Part shown: positions 9,241 through 19,839 of the stretch, piece by piece | How positions within the stretch are numbered: the first letter of the stretch is position 1 | Layout: each line of letters starts with the position of its first letter | Assembly (NCBI GenBank): GCA_032718475.1 | Contig: JAUCBJ010003280.1 | Span: forward strand, 1 to 38,295 | Direction: 5' to 3' | Origin: Nemertoderma westbladi | Taxonomy: Eukaryota; Xenacoelomorpha; Nemertodermatida; Nemertodermatidae | Length of the DNA stretch: 38,295 bases | Translations under genes and position numbers: made by a program | Notes under the pieces: model-generated | The model's input: only the letters and a program-made list of their open reading frames with translations | Databases searched by the model: none | Told to the model about the DNA's origin: nothing

Positions 9241-9899
9241 AAGATAAAGAGGCAGTTGTCACTGGAGGAGTCAATGGTATCAAAGATAAAGAAGCAGTTG
9301 TCACTGGAGGAGTCAATGCCATCAAGTAAAGATAAAGAGGCAGTTGTCACTGGAGGAGTCAATAGAATTGAAGATAAAGAAGCAGTTGTCACTGGAGGAG
9401 TCAATGCCATCAAGTAAAGATAAAGAGGCAGTTGTCACTGGATGAGTCAATGGAATTGAAGGTAAAGAAGCAGTTGTCACTGGAGGAGTCAATGCCATCA
9501 AGTAAAGATAAAGAAGCAGTTGTCACTGGAGAAGTCAATGGCATCAAGTAAAGATAAAGAAGCAGTTCTCACTGGAGGAGTCAATGGAATTGAAGATAAA
9601 GAGCAGTTGTCACTGGAGGAGTCAATGGCATCGAAGATAAAGAACAGTTGTCACTGGAGGAGTCAATGCCATCAAAGATAAAGAAGCAGTTGTCACTGGA
9701 GGAGTCAATGCCATCAAGTAAAGATAAAGAGGCAGTTGTCACTACTGGAGGAGTCAATGGAATTGAAGATAAAGAAGCAATTGTCACTGGAGGAGTCAAT
9801 GCCATCAAGTAAAGATAAAGAAGCAGTTGTCACTGGAGAAGTCAATGGCATCAAAGATAAAAAGGCCAGTTGCCATTGGAAGAGTCAATGGCAACAAAG
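9241..9899. repeat. Minisatellite, about 15 units of 40-46 bases
   Basis: Each unit contains AAAGATAAAGAAGCAGTTGT then CACTGGAGGAGTCAATG, and ends in either GCCATCAAGT or a shorter variant such as GGAATTG. Counting CACTGGA cores gives about fifteen units, the last ones diverged (CCATTGGA at about 9873). Unit lengths are not multiples of three and all frames meet stops, so it is not a coding repeat. It lies in the large astacin intron. Confidence 0.95.
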
Positions 9900-10900
9900 A
9901 TGATCTTGGAAATAAATGACACAAAACCGCAAGTCATATTGTATACAATAATGAAAATGATAGGCGATGGATAATAATCAACCACATCTATGTCTGAGGA
10001 CAATGGCTTAATAAGTCTGATTGTCCACTTCCAGCCTAGGTAATGATTTCCAGTCAGTGATACACTGTCAATCCAAAGCTTTAAGATGAGGTGAGACCTG
10101 GTGTTGTGATTAGCTTGCAGTAGCTGAAAATGTATCTTTTAGCACAGATATCTGGACCTGAAAAACATCCTTGTTTAAGTCTTTCATTTCATTGCCTGGA
10201 CATTGGATAAAATTTAATTTCTGTGATGAGATGCTGTTTTCATGCACCATCATTTCCCTAAATCCTACAACAGGGTGAGTCAGTATTATTGAGATCATGA
10301 AGTCAATGTGTTCAAACTGTGATTTGGATGAAAATTATCCGAAATACATTCTTACTTATATTATATTACTTACTTGTAATGATAAAGAACTTCTGCTGAA
10401 TACTGAATGTCCTGCTGAATACTGCTGTACTGACCTAAGTACAGTAAACGTTTTTATTTAAACAAACTGCCATATCTACATTTTTATCTTTTTAACTAGA
10501 AAGCCAGTGGCCTTTGGACCACAGCTTTCTAGTTCACCAGCCTACTGTATAACTGCAAGGATGACCATCCCCATAAACACAACCTATAGTTTATTTAGTA
10601 CTGTAGTAGGTACTTTTAGATCGTGTTAGATAGATAGCGTTGTCTGGAATGGCAATACAAGCAGCAAGCAACTGAGAAAGAAGAACAAACAAAAACCTGC
10701 CAGTTTAATAATGAATAATAATATAATAATGAATGATAATGATAATAACGATAATAAGAATAACGAATAATAATATGAATAATAATAAATAAACAATCCT
10801 TCAGTGGGAATATCGGTGGCTGGTTCACAGGATGTTCAATGTTCTGATTCTATCCAAGAGGTGGTCGCCTCAGAATTGACTCTGATGTCCAATCGGATGA
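9900..10900. other. Intronic sequence, no gene; one strong hairpin
   Basis: No coding similarity is seen. A hairpin at about 10494-10536 pairs AACTAGAAAGCCAGTGG with CCACAGCTTTCTAGTT around a small loop. AACTAGAAAGCCAG occurs again near 33925, also next to a short inverted repeat. The stretch 10700-10800 is AATAAT-rich low-complexity DNA. Confidence 0.5.
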
Positions 10901-12049
10901 TGGCTCTGTAGAGTTGCAACAGAGACCTGTTTTTCTTAATCCCGGTAAACCAGAGCCCTACCCAGATAATTATTTTGAAAAATACCGGAGACCAGAGCCA
11001 GAGATCAGAGACTTTGCTTATTTTTGTACTTACAATTGATTATAGCACAAACAGGTACCGTGTACGCATGAACGAACTGAGACCAGTATGTATAAACGAA
11101 ACCAGATAGGCCTGTTGCGCCGGTATCTGCTTGATAGTGTAAACTTTCAGTTTCATTTATGTAGGCCTCCTAATACTGTAGTAATCCGATATTGTTATCT
11201 ATCTTAACTTAAAGCCTTATGTTCAGTAATCAGTATGTTGTGGTTGTCATTATACAACTAACGGTAGAGGTTCTAGCATAATGACCGACTGTGTTGTTGC
11301 TTTTGTCTGGCCAATTTTCACTACGCGCTATGTAGGTATGCTATCACTAATACAGTATGTTTATCAGTTTATTTATTACATATCAGTGATAGCATATACT
11401 GTAGGGCCTAATTGTAACTGGGGATCCTGATTTTAGGGAACGGCATCGGTGATATATGTACAAATAACTATCACTTAATTGTTTTTCGGTAATCAACAAT
11501 TATTATTGATATTTTCGTTATCAATAATAACGACCACCAACTCCTGGTAAACTTTGGCCACTGAAGTTTGGATCAAGCTAATGGCATAAACCTGTACCGC
11601 TACCGCAAAACAAATGCAATTCGACCATTCTTAAAAAATCAGTATGGCGGGGAATATGAATAGGCCTAAATAATTCTTACTACGTTCAATAAAAATTATT
11701 CTATTGTATAAAACATTTACCGGTAAGTTAGACTCAGACACATGCAATATAATGTATATGGTAGAAATAAATAATTAGAACTGAAACATTATAGACCCCT
11801 AGATAATTATTTCAATTTATTATTTTTTTTATTTTTAATAGATTTAGCCATATACAAGTCATATAAAGTTTAGCAAATCTTGAAAAATCTCGATATTTTT
11901 CCATCGGGTTGGGGATTTTCCATCAGGATGCCAATTTTCAGGATCACGATCCCATTGCAACTATAGTCTCTGTACCAGTACCGGTAAGCCTACTTGAATT
12001 TTGAATTTTATAACTTTAATTTATTGCCTACCCTTTATGATATCATTAT

Positions 12050-14208
12050 ATGTCACGTTTTATCATGGAATCAAGCCATTCATCTGATGAAAGTTACTTT
12101 CAGGATTCACAGGAATTTGAGGGATTTGATGATGCTGGAGGTAGTGAGATCGGTTCAGCGGTTGAGAACCAGTTGCATGAAGTTTCCGCATTTGAAATGG
12201 GTGGCAGTGGGGTATCAGCTGCTTCAGGAGTGGAAAATGGTAATGAGACAACAGTAATGTTGGTGAACAGTAATGAGGTGATGGTAAACCTTGAACAAGC
12301 TGACACGCGATCGACACTTGAACTTTTCTCCCCAATAGAGGTAGACAAAAGCCAAACATGGCATTTCTTTGAGAATAAGGGCCCTGAATTTGGGCTATGT
12401 AAAATCTGCAATAAAATGCTCAAGCGAGGTGGATCATGTACTGCACTGAAAAAGCACCTGAGGTTGGTGCACAAGAAGCAGCACAATCAACTGGAGGAGC
12501 TGGAAGCGGAACAAGGGAGGATGAAGAAAGCTCGAGATTCAAAGATGGTTACGAAATCTAGCTTTATTGCTGCAAGAGAAACTGTCAAAACACAGCTGAC
12601 TATCGAGCAAAGCCTGAATCGAAATAGGACATGGGCCTATGACAGCCCTGAAGCAAAGGAAGTTGATCGACTGATTGCAGAAATGCTGGCGCTAGACGAT
12701 TTGCCCTTCTTGCATGTAGAGGGGTTGTGTTTTCGACGCCCAATGCTTCACACATGCAAGCAATATAAGATAAAGTCGCGCACGTTTTTTTCGCAAACTA
12801 AGGTGCCTGAGATCTATAATAAGTTGTCTGAGATGGTACGCAACTTCATCCAGTGCTTCGAAAAGTACTCATTCACCACCGACATATGGACGAACAAAAG
12901 GTTAGCTTGCTAAGTCTCACACTGCACGGCATTGATAAAGAAGCGAAGCGCTACAAGGTTGTGCTCAGTGCGTCTGAGTTTGATGATTCACACAACTATG
13001 CAGCGATTGAGGCCAAGTTCCATGGGGAGCTTCAGCAGTGGGGTCTTAAACAAGAAGATGTGCATGTTGTATTGCGTGATGGTGGAACGAACATGGTCAG
13101 AGCATTCAGAGACATGGGGCTGAATAGCCTTGATTGCGCATGTCACCAATTGCACTTGGCAGTTGGCGAGGCCATCAAAGTGCAAGTATCTGTGAACAAT
13201 GCAGTCTCCAAATGCCGGAAGATCTCACAGCACTTTAATAAGAGCTTCAAGGATAGTCATCATTTGCGCGAAATTCAGAAGAAGTATGACCAGAAGCAAT
13301 TATCATTTATTCAGGATGTAGATAGTCGGTGGAATTCTACTTTTGACATGGTCGAGCGGCAACTGGAAATGCAGGTTAGCTACACACACTTTTGTGTTGA
13401 AATTGAAACAACTTTCGACATAAATCTCACTAAATCTGAAATCGATCTGCTCCGCAAGCTGATCAAGATCCTTAAACCCATCAAGGATATGACTGTCTCA
13501 TTGAGTGGCAGCGATGCTACTCTTGCTGATGAATTGTTTCTAAGTAAGGCGTTAATATTATTCTTAGGTCGTTACAATGAACCGGACTTCATGGGGCTTC
13601 GTACTGTCATGCATTCATTGCACACTGCTGTGAAGAAACGATTTGACAAGATTGGGTGTATTGAACCAGTTCAGCTGGCCGCTATTCTGGATCCACGTCG
13701 CAAACTAAAATTGTTTTCATCGGATAGCGTGCGCAGTTCAGCACGTGAGGCTGCAGAACGTATTGCTATTAAAATCTGTGACCCATCGCCTCCCCCAGTG
13801 GCCAAAGCCTCGAGAATAGATACAGTGCGTAGTAGTGACTTACTAACCATGGCGGAGGAAATGATAGAAAGTGAGGAAGAAGATCTGGGTACCTCCTCTA
13901 TGGAATCAGACAATGCAGCTCCGGCTGCTGAGGGGGTGTGCGAACTGCGCTCATATCTCACGGAAAAGCGAATTGATAACTCATCCAACGTTTTGGCATG
14001 GTTGAAGGACAATTCTTCTAAGTACCCGACATTGTTCAGGATGGCACGCATATATCTTGCTACGACCCCCAGCAGTGTGCCATCCGAACAGCTGTTCACC
14101 CATGCTGGTATAATTTATACACCAAGCCGAAATCGTCTGGCTGCAGAGAAAGCTGAAATGTTGCTCTTTATAAAATTCAATCTATGCTTACTTAAATTTG
14201 TGTATTAA
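12050..14208 (+). pseudogene. hAT transposase, frameshifted
   Basis: The ATG at 12050 (or 12065) opens a frame with an acidic, Ser-rich N-terminus. Next is a BED zinc finger at about residues 100-145, with C-x2-C in LCKICNK and H-x4-H in HLRLVH. The catalytic domain follows with FTTDIWT at about 12880. There the first frame runs into a stop at 12911-12913. The second frame continues with LLSLTLHGID, then RDGGTNM, CACHQLHLAV, VDSRWNST and the hAT C-terminal dimerisation block (YPTLFRMARIYLA, then PSEQLF and NRLAAEKAE) to a stop at 14208. The junction lacks a few codons usually present between DIWT and LSLT, so it is a small deletion rather than an intron. Intact TIRs and TSD argue against a domesticated gene. 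Confidence 0.9.
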
Positions 14209-14580
14209 TTAATTCTGTTATTTTTAAGTGTTACATTAATTTGTTTATTATTTTGATTTTATTTGTTGTTGTTAATCTGTTTCATTACTTTGTTTATATT
14301 ATTAATTCGTTCTTAATTTGTTATTGTTATTATTAATATGTTACAGTAATTTGTTTTGATACATAACATTTCTATACCCTATCATACGTTGTTAATTAAA
14401 ATAAGGCACTTATATTAAAACTGTTCAAATCATATACTTTTCAATTTACTATAAACTATGTCATTTAGACATTTACGAATAGTTAGTGCACAGGTGTAGA
14501 ACTCTACTCGCCCAACGCCCACTTTACAAGCCTCGTTACGCTCGTTCTCTTTTAATTTGTTCGCCATAATATATATCCTA
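14209..14580. other. hAT 3' non-coding region
   Basis: The region is T-rich with repeated TTTGTTATT/TTAATTTGTT motifs and no open frame. It belongs to the hAT element between the transposase and the nested TIR element. Confidence 0.5.
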
Positions 14581-16467
14581 CAGTTGTGTTCTCAATTAAA
14601 GTCCATTCTTCAATCTGTTCAATCTGTTCAATTTCCTCAATCTGTAAAACTCTTTCATGGCACCGCAAGTTTCTAGCCTACTGAGTGATTGACAGATGGT
14701 CGTGGTTGGCTCCCCAAAGTAAAGCTGTTTGTTGATTTGAATGAGTAGATTAATGCAGGGATCAGATAAATTATGGGGCACTTGCAAGCCAATAAAGTAA
14801 ATGTATTTTAGTAAGCATTATTTACAGTATATTACAAATTAAATGTTTACTAACTGATTAAATTTAACATGGTATAGCAAATAAAGAGATCACACCATAA
14901 ATTGGGTGTGGCTGGTCTAGGTGGTTCGGGTGTGGCTGGTCTAGGTGGTTCGGGTGTGGCTGGTCTAGGTGGTTGGGGTGTGACTGGTCCAGGTGGTTCG
15001 GGTGTGGCTGGTCTAGGTGGTTCGGGTGTGGCTGGTCCAGGTGGTTCGGGAGTGGCTGGTCCAGGTGGTTCGGTGTGGCTGCGGCTGGGTTAGGACGTTC
15101 TGATTCGGGTGTTGCTGGTCTAGGTGGTTTGGGTGTGGCTGGGTTAGGAAGTTCTGGTTTGGGTGTGGCTGGTCTAGGTGGTTTGGGTGTGGCCGGGTTA
15201 GGAAGTTCTGGTTTGGGTGTGGCTGGTCTAGGTGGTTCGGGTGTGGCTGGGTTAGAAGGTATGGTTGCCGGTATCACAACATTGGGAAATTCTGGCCCTG
15301 CTCCTTGGTACATACGGACAACAACAGTTGATCAATTTACTTACACAGTTTGTTTTGAGTTTGCAATCAACTAATTTAATATTAATGGAGAATAGCGCTA
15401 TGTCATTGCGTCTTACTGATGCTATTTAACGTTTAATGTCACAAGGGAATGATATTCTACCCGCGGCTGAAAAAACACTATCATCCACACGGTCAAATAA
15501 ATCCGAACAATTGGAAACCATTCCATTGCAAAAGTATGGCATCTCCTTGTAAACTCTGCGAAACCTTAGTCAGAATCCAGACGCAGAATCAAGAGGAAAA
15601 TTTCTCCTACGGGTTTTGGAACTTGTTTTCACCAGTGCAGAATTGTAAATGCAAAATAAAAACGTTTAAAATATCTATAGCGGCGAAAGCGATAACGAAC
15701 GGTTTTTCTAAACATAAACTATCCAAGGGACATGCAACACATTGAATATTGTATATAAGAGATTGCATTATAATGATTATGATTATATTTATTCATTCCT
15801 TGTTGTGTTATTTGCATGCTCTTATTTGTATATTTAAATTAAATAATTGAATAATAAGTAACATAAATATATTTAATTATAAACAATTATTTATTGAAAA
15901 ATTATTTATACAGAACGATACATTCTACCAAGCATTTTTCCAGGGGTTATTCGTTTATTGTAATATTTAATGCAGGGAATAGTGCGGTTAGCCAAGTAAA
16001 ATAATCTACAGTACATTGTATAGATTGCAACTGGAAAGGAGGAATTTAACTACAGTATTCTACAGTACACTACCGCAATTCAGTAGAACACCACACACAC
16101 ACCAACTGTATTGTTACAGTGCCTGTCAATCAATCTAAGGCTTTGCGGGATCCCATTAGTAGCCTGGCCTGTAGTTGTTTGATGCAGCCGCCATGCTCTT
16201 TGAGCTTAGTCTACCCGCCTAGCCGCCCTGCTCTTTATTCCCCTGCCCTACACTGCCCTATACGAACCCATGGCATCTCTGCACAGAGGGATACTTCGGC
16301 TCTACATTTTCAATCTGTTTCAATCTGATCAATCTAGACAGAAAGTCTGGATTGAAGAAGTTGAAAGTAGGTTCAATTTCATCAATCTAACTATTATTTT
16401 TCTATGAGAGTAGATTGATTCAGATTGATGCAGATTGAAGAATGGATTTTAATTGTGAACAAGACTG
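14581..16467. mobile_element. Non-autonomous TIR element nested in the hAT, possibly Tc1/mariner-like
   Basis: The ends form inverted repeats of about 37 bases: the left starts CAGTTGTGTTCTCAATTAAA and the right, read inverted, CAGTCTTGTTCACAATTAAA, continuing into a shared TCCATTCTTCAATCTG. Four mismatches are seen. Each end abuts TA (14579-14580 and 16468-16469), and CAGT-type ends with a TA duplication are typical of Tc1/mariner elements. TCAATCTG is repeated many times in both orientations near both ends. No transposase is present. The 98-codon open frame at 15449-15745 has no recognisable domain. The interior carries the 14905-15254 minisatellite. Confidence 0.65.
14905..15254. repeat. 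GC-rich minisatellite, 24-bp units with a compound tail
   Basis: About eight units of 24 bases (GGTGTGGCTGGTCTAGGTGG followed by TTCG) are followed by longer compound units containing GGGTTAGGAAGTTCTGG. Long open frames cross it on both strands only because the period is a multiple of three (Gly-Val-Ala-Gly-Leu-Gly-Gly-Ser on plus, Pro/Thr-rich on minus). I do not regard them as genes. Confidence 0.9.
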
Positions 16468-16650
16468 TACAACAAGGTGAAAAGAGTTTAACTTTTACTT
16501 TTAAACTTTGTGCTCAAATTAAGCACTCCCATCCTTAATTAAGAACCTTCTTTAGGGGCTAGGGTATCTTGATTAAACGCACATTAAATTAAATAGAAGA
16601 TTGCCGGTACATTTAGTGTGAGTCATGATTAAAAATAGAGTAAAGTGATA

Positions 16651-16811
16651 TATAATTTTGTCAAAGCTGATTTAAAATAGAACAAAATTAAAGGATTTAT
16701 TTATAATAAAAAAAAAATTTTGTGAAAAAATATAATTTTGTTGAAGCTGAGTATTAAAATAGAACAAAATTAAAGGATTTATTTATAATTAAAAAAAAAA
16801 TTTGTGAAAAA
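16651..16811. repeat. Tandem duplication of about 80 bp
   Basis: Two head-to-tail copies begin TATAATTTTGT at 16651 and 16731. They share AGAACAAAATTAAAGGATTT and an A-rich end (TTTGTGAAAAAA). They lie in the right subterminal part of the hAT element. Confidence 0.9.
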
Positions 16812-17479
16812 ATCTTCATTTTGAATTTTATGTTGTACATTATCTATTTTTCATTTGACAAAATCACTGATCTCTGGGTAAAATTGCTGTTTTCAATACC
16901 CGGGAACCAGAGACCAAAAAATTGCCCAGAGAATCCAGAGATCAGAGAACAGTGACAGGTCTCTGTTACAACTCTATGGCTCTGTTATAACTGTAGTCGA
17001 TAGGAAGAACCATCCAGTGTAGGATAAGGTGACCAAATCTATTCCTGGTGTCAGTAAACAGGCGGTCAAGAATGACCCGATCTAAGGCTCAAAACATCAC
17101 TTTTCAGAGAAATCTAAACCGATATTCAGAACTGGTAAACTTTCTGCGGTCCTGAACTAAAATTACGTGGTGTCATAAAACAGACCTCTATTTTTGTATC
17201 ACGGGTAATAGCAAATACGGAAACAGAGGATGTAGTTGAATATGTGAAGTCTAACTTCGGTGTTGAATACTCTTATGAGGAAGTGAAAGCTATATAAATA
17301 TAGTGTTGTATGGATGTTTTATTAAAAAAAATGAAATGAAAAAAAAATATATGTAATATGAATCTGGCGGTAAATAATTTATTCTATTGAATGTTTACCT
17401 ACCCTACGAGAGTGCTGATAATCTTGATGAATACATGTGTTACCTTGGAAAATTAATTGCAGTTGTCGTATATATTTAT

Positions 17480-19115
17480 ATATATTTGTATATTAGGGGA
17501 CTTCAACGCATATCCCTGGTTTTACGAAGAGCTCCTTAATACATGCTCTGGGGTGAATCTCTCAATCTTGGATACAGTAAGACTGCCTGCAGATACTTTC
17601 ACCTTTGTGAGTGCTGCCAATAAGTCTGTGTCATGGTTGGATCAATGGGTCTGTTCCTGTAGTATGGTATACTGAGTAAATGACATTGTGGTTGAATACT
17701 CAGTGATGTTCGATGATCATATGCCATTGCTGGTTGACATTGCCACATTGGAAACCATGCTGCTGTGTAATGACAGTAGCTTCTGTTTCACCATTCTCTT
17801 CAGCCCAACTGGACTAGAGCCTCGGACTACAATCTATGCCTTTTCAAAGTTTACAGTGACCAGCTCCTCAAGGATATACATATACCCTACAAAGCTCTCA
17901 AATGTACCAATCCTCACTGTGCAATTAAGTCATATACAAGTGATACTGCTGAGTTCTATTCCAAAATAAATATCTCTCTAAACTCCGCAGCTTCCTTCTG
18001 TATCCCAATAAAAAACCAGGACTCGCGAGACAACTCTCATAAAGTTGCTGGTTGGAACGACGAGTTTGAAGGTCTTCACTCTTCAAGGGATGTGTTTCTT
18101 GACTGGCGCTCTAACGGGAGTCCATGGTATTGGCCTCTGTATCCCCTAATGAGCATGACAAGGCTCAATTTAAATTTCGCTTACGGTTAATTAAATGTTA
18201 TTCAGAAGCTATATCATCCAATCGACTGGCTCAGAACCTCTATGATAGAGACTGTTGTAAGTTCTGGTCAAATATTCACAGAATGAACAAGAAAACATGC
18301 AACAGGAGAAGAAAGAAAAACAACAGGTTCCTTCTTCCTCGAACAAAAACGGAGTGTCTGGGGCATCCAATATCGCAGATATGTGTCGTGAACATTTCAA
18401 AGGCACTTTTGATATGATTCCTTTAAACAATAATCAACCTGGTTATAAGCATGATTTTACAAAAATTGAATACGATCCTAATATGGTATTCTCTTTGTCT
18501 GATACAGAGGAAGCTCTGCAGAAATTAGAATGCAACAAAGCAGCGGGTCCGGATAAACTGTCTGCTGAGCACCTGAAGTATGCGGGTAATCGCCTCTTGT
18601 TATAGCTATTGCGGGTTTCTTCCTATCGACTTAACAGTATCTGTTATAACACAAAGATAAGTGTGGGGATATAAAGGATCAGGGGAATTACAGACTGTGG
18701 GTAATCACAGGCTGTGGGTATTATTATCTGTAAGCTTTCTGAGATTCTACTATTGTCGAGAACTTTTACCTGTCTTAAATACCACTGATAATTAGTTTGG
18801 TTTTAAGAAAGGTTATGGTACAGAATTATGTGTATATATTCGCCCAGTGAAATAGTCAATTATTATTTAAACCATGGTGACAAAGTTTATATTTGCTTCT
18901 TGGATGCGTCCAAAGCTTTTGACTGCGTCTACCATAATAATCTATTTTCTAAGCTAGTTAAAAGTAAGGTACCACTTTTTATTGTATGTTGGTTGGCATA
19001 TATGTATAATGTCAATGTATATCAGATGGGTAGGCCCAGGCCACAACTTTCCTTATTTTAAATGCTCTAACGGCCTAAAACAAGGAAGCCTGATTTCATC
19101 GATTCTCTTTATTTT
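17480..19115 (+). pseudogene. LINE A (CR1/L2-like), segment 1: endonuclease to RT motif B
   Basis: This is the oldest recognisable element of the nest. The endonuclease end starts with GDFNA (about 17500) and DTFTFVSAA, then NDIVVEYS and a DDH where SDH is usual (about 17710). The linker is readable through frameshifts (WTRASDYN, then GWNDEFEGLHSSRDVFLDWR). AQFKFRLR, FWSNIHRMNKK and NKAAGPDKLSAEHLKYAG (RT start) follow. Motif A is FLDASKAFDCV (about 18900) and motif B is GLKQGSLISSILF (about 19075-19113). Many stops and frameshifts are present. The frame breaks where the minus-strand LINE B tail begins and resumes at 23484. Confidence 0.8.
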
Positions 19116-19378
19116 ATTTATTTATTTATTTATTGACTAAATGGGGTAAATAATAATATTGAAAGTACGCCACAGGAAAGCCATTAAGTCCAGCAAAACA
19201 ATATACAGTTTAAAGTGATACGAAACAGACAGAATAGATAATATAATACATTTAATCAAAGTACTGTAGAAGGAAAAACTAAATAAATGACTATATTCGG
19301 AATGAATACCTATATAAACAAAACTATAAATAACTCTACGCGTAAAATATATAATAAATATGATAACAAACAAACTCT

Positions 19379-19660
19379 TAAGCCGGGAATGAGTACAAAG
19401 ATAACGTATTACTGTACGGTGGTGTAGTGTCAAATACAATAATTAGCGATATCAAAAATCAATAAGTTGGTGGAACGACAAAATAACCTATTAGAAATAC
19501 TGTGCAACAGTAGTATCATATACAATTTAGCACTAACGAAAATCAGTAAGCAAGCGATTACGAAATAACGAGTTAAGGTAGTGTCAAAAATATCTAGCAA
19601 TAACAAAAATTCATAAGCCGGGAACGATTTCGAAATAACGTGTTAAGTAATATCGTAATA
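19379..19660 (-). repeat. Imperfect tandem repeats in the LINE B 3' UTR
   Basis: Diverged units of about 80-90 bases share AATAAGCCGGGAA/AGTAAGCAAGCGA, a following ACGAAATAAC block and TAGTGTCAAAAATA/TAGTGTCAAATACA. About three or four units can be traced. They lie between the ORF2 stop (19840) and the tail. Confidence 0.5.
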
Positions 19661-19839
19661 ATAAATTATGCACGGAGACACGAATGATATGACTAGTACA
19701 GCAGGTACAATAGGTAAAAGTATTAAATAAATAAATACGTACGTGTGTGATAAACACAATCAGAGGTAAATATGGTTAGGTCTATAGTGATAAAATTTTA
19801 GTGCTGATAATAGGCACGTGTCATAGGTATGGTGAATTA

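Larger units (their letters stand above)
10909..16976 (+). mobile_element. hAT DNA transposon with TIRs and 8-bp TSD
   Basis: The left end begins TAGAGTTGCAACAGAGACC and the right end is its inverted copy (TAGAGTTGTAACAGAGACC on the minus strand), about 22 bases with one mismatch. The flanks carry a perfect 8-bp duplication, TGGCTCTG at 10901-10908 and 16977-16984; 8 bp is the hAT hallmark. Both subterminal regions are rich in short CCAGAGACC/GATCTCTGG-type motifs, in which hAT transposases commonly bind. The transposase relic at 12050-14208 lies inside. The length of 6068 bp is inflated by a nested 1.9-kb TIR element (14581-16467). Without that it would be about 4.2 kb. Confidence 0.93.

Noticed and set aside
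9241-9899. CRISPR array
   Set aside because: Units are contiguous imperfect tandem repeats without unique spacers, in a eukaryotic intron.
12880-12913. Short intron in the hAT transposase (GTTAGC...CTAAG)
   Set aside because: It would be only about 14 bases, and expected codons between DIWT and LSLT are missing. A small deletion with a frameshift explains it better.
12050-14208. Domesticated ZBED-like host gene
   Set aside because: Intact TIRs, a perfect TSD and a frameshifted ORF point to an ordinary decayed transposon copy.
14864-15313. 149-codon Pro/Thr-rich open frame on the minus strand, and Gly-rich frames on plus
   Set aside because: They exist only because the minisatellite period is a multiple of three. 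There are no start context, domain or splice features.
15449-15745. 98-codon ORF inside the nested TIR element as a transposase
   Set aside because: There is no DDE-like, helix-turn-helix or zinc-finger pattern, and it is too short for a Tc1/mariner enzyme.
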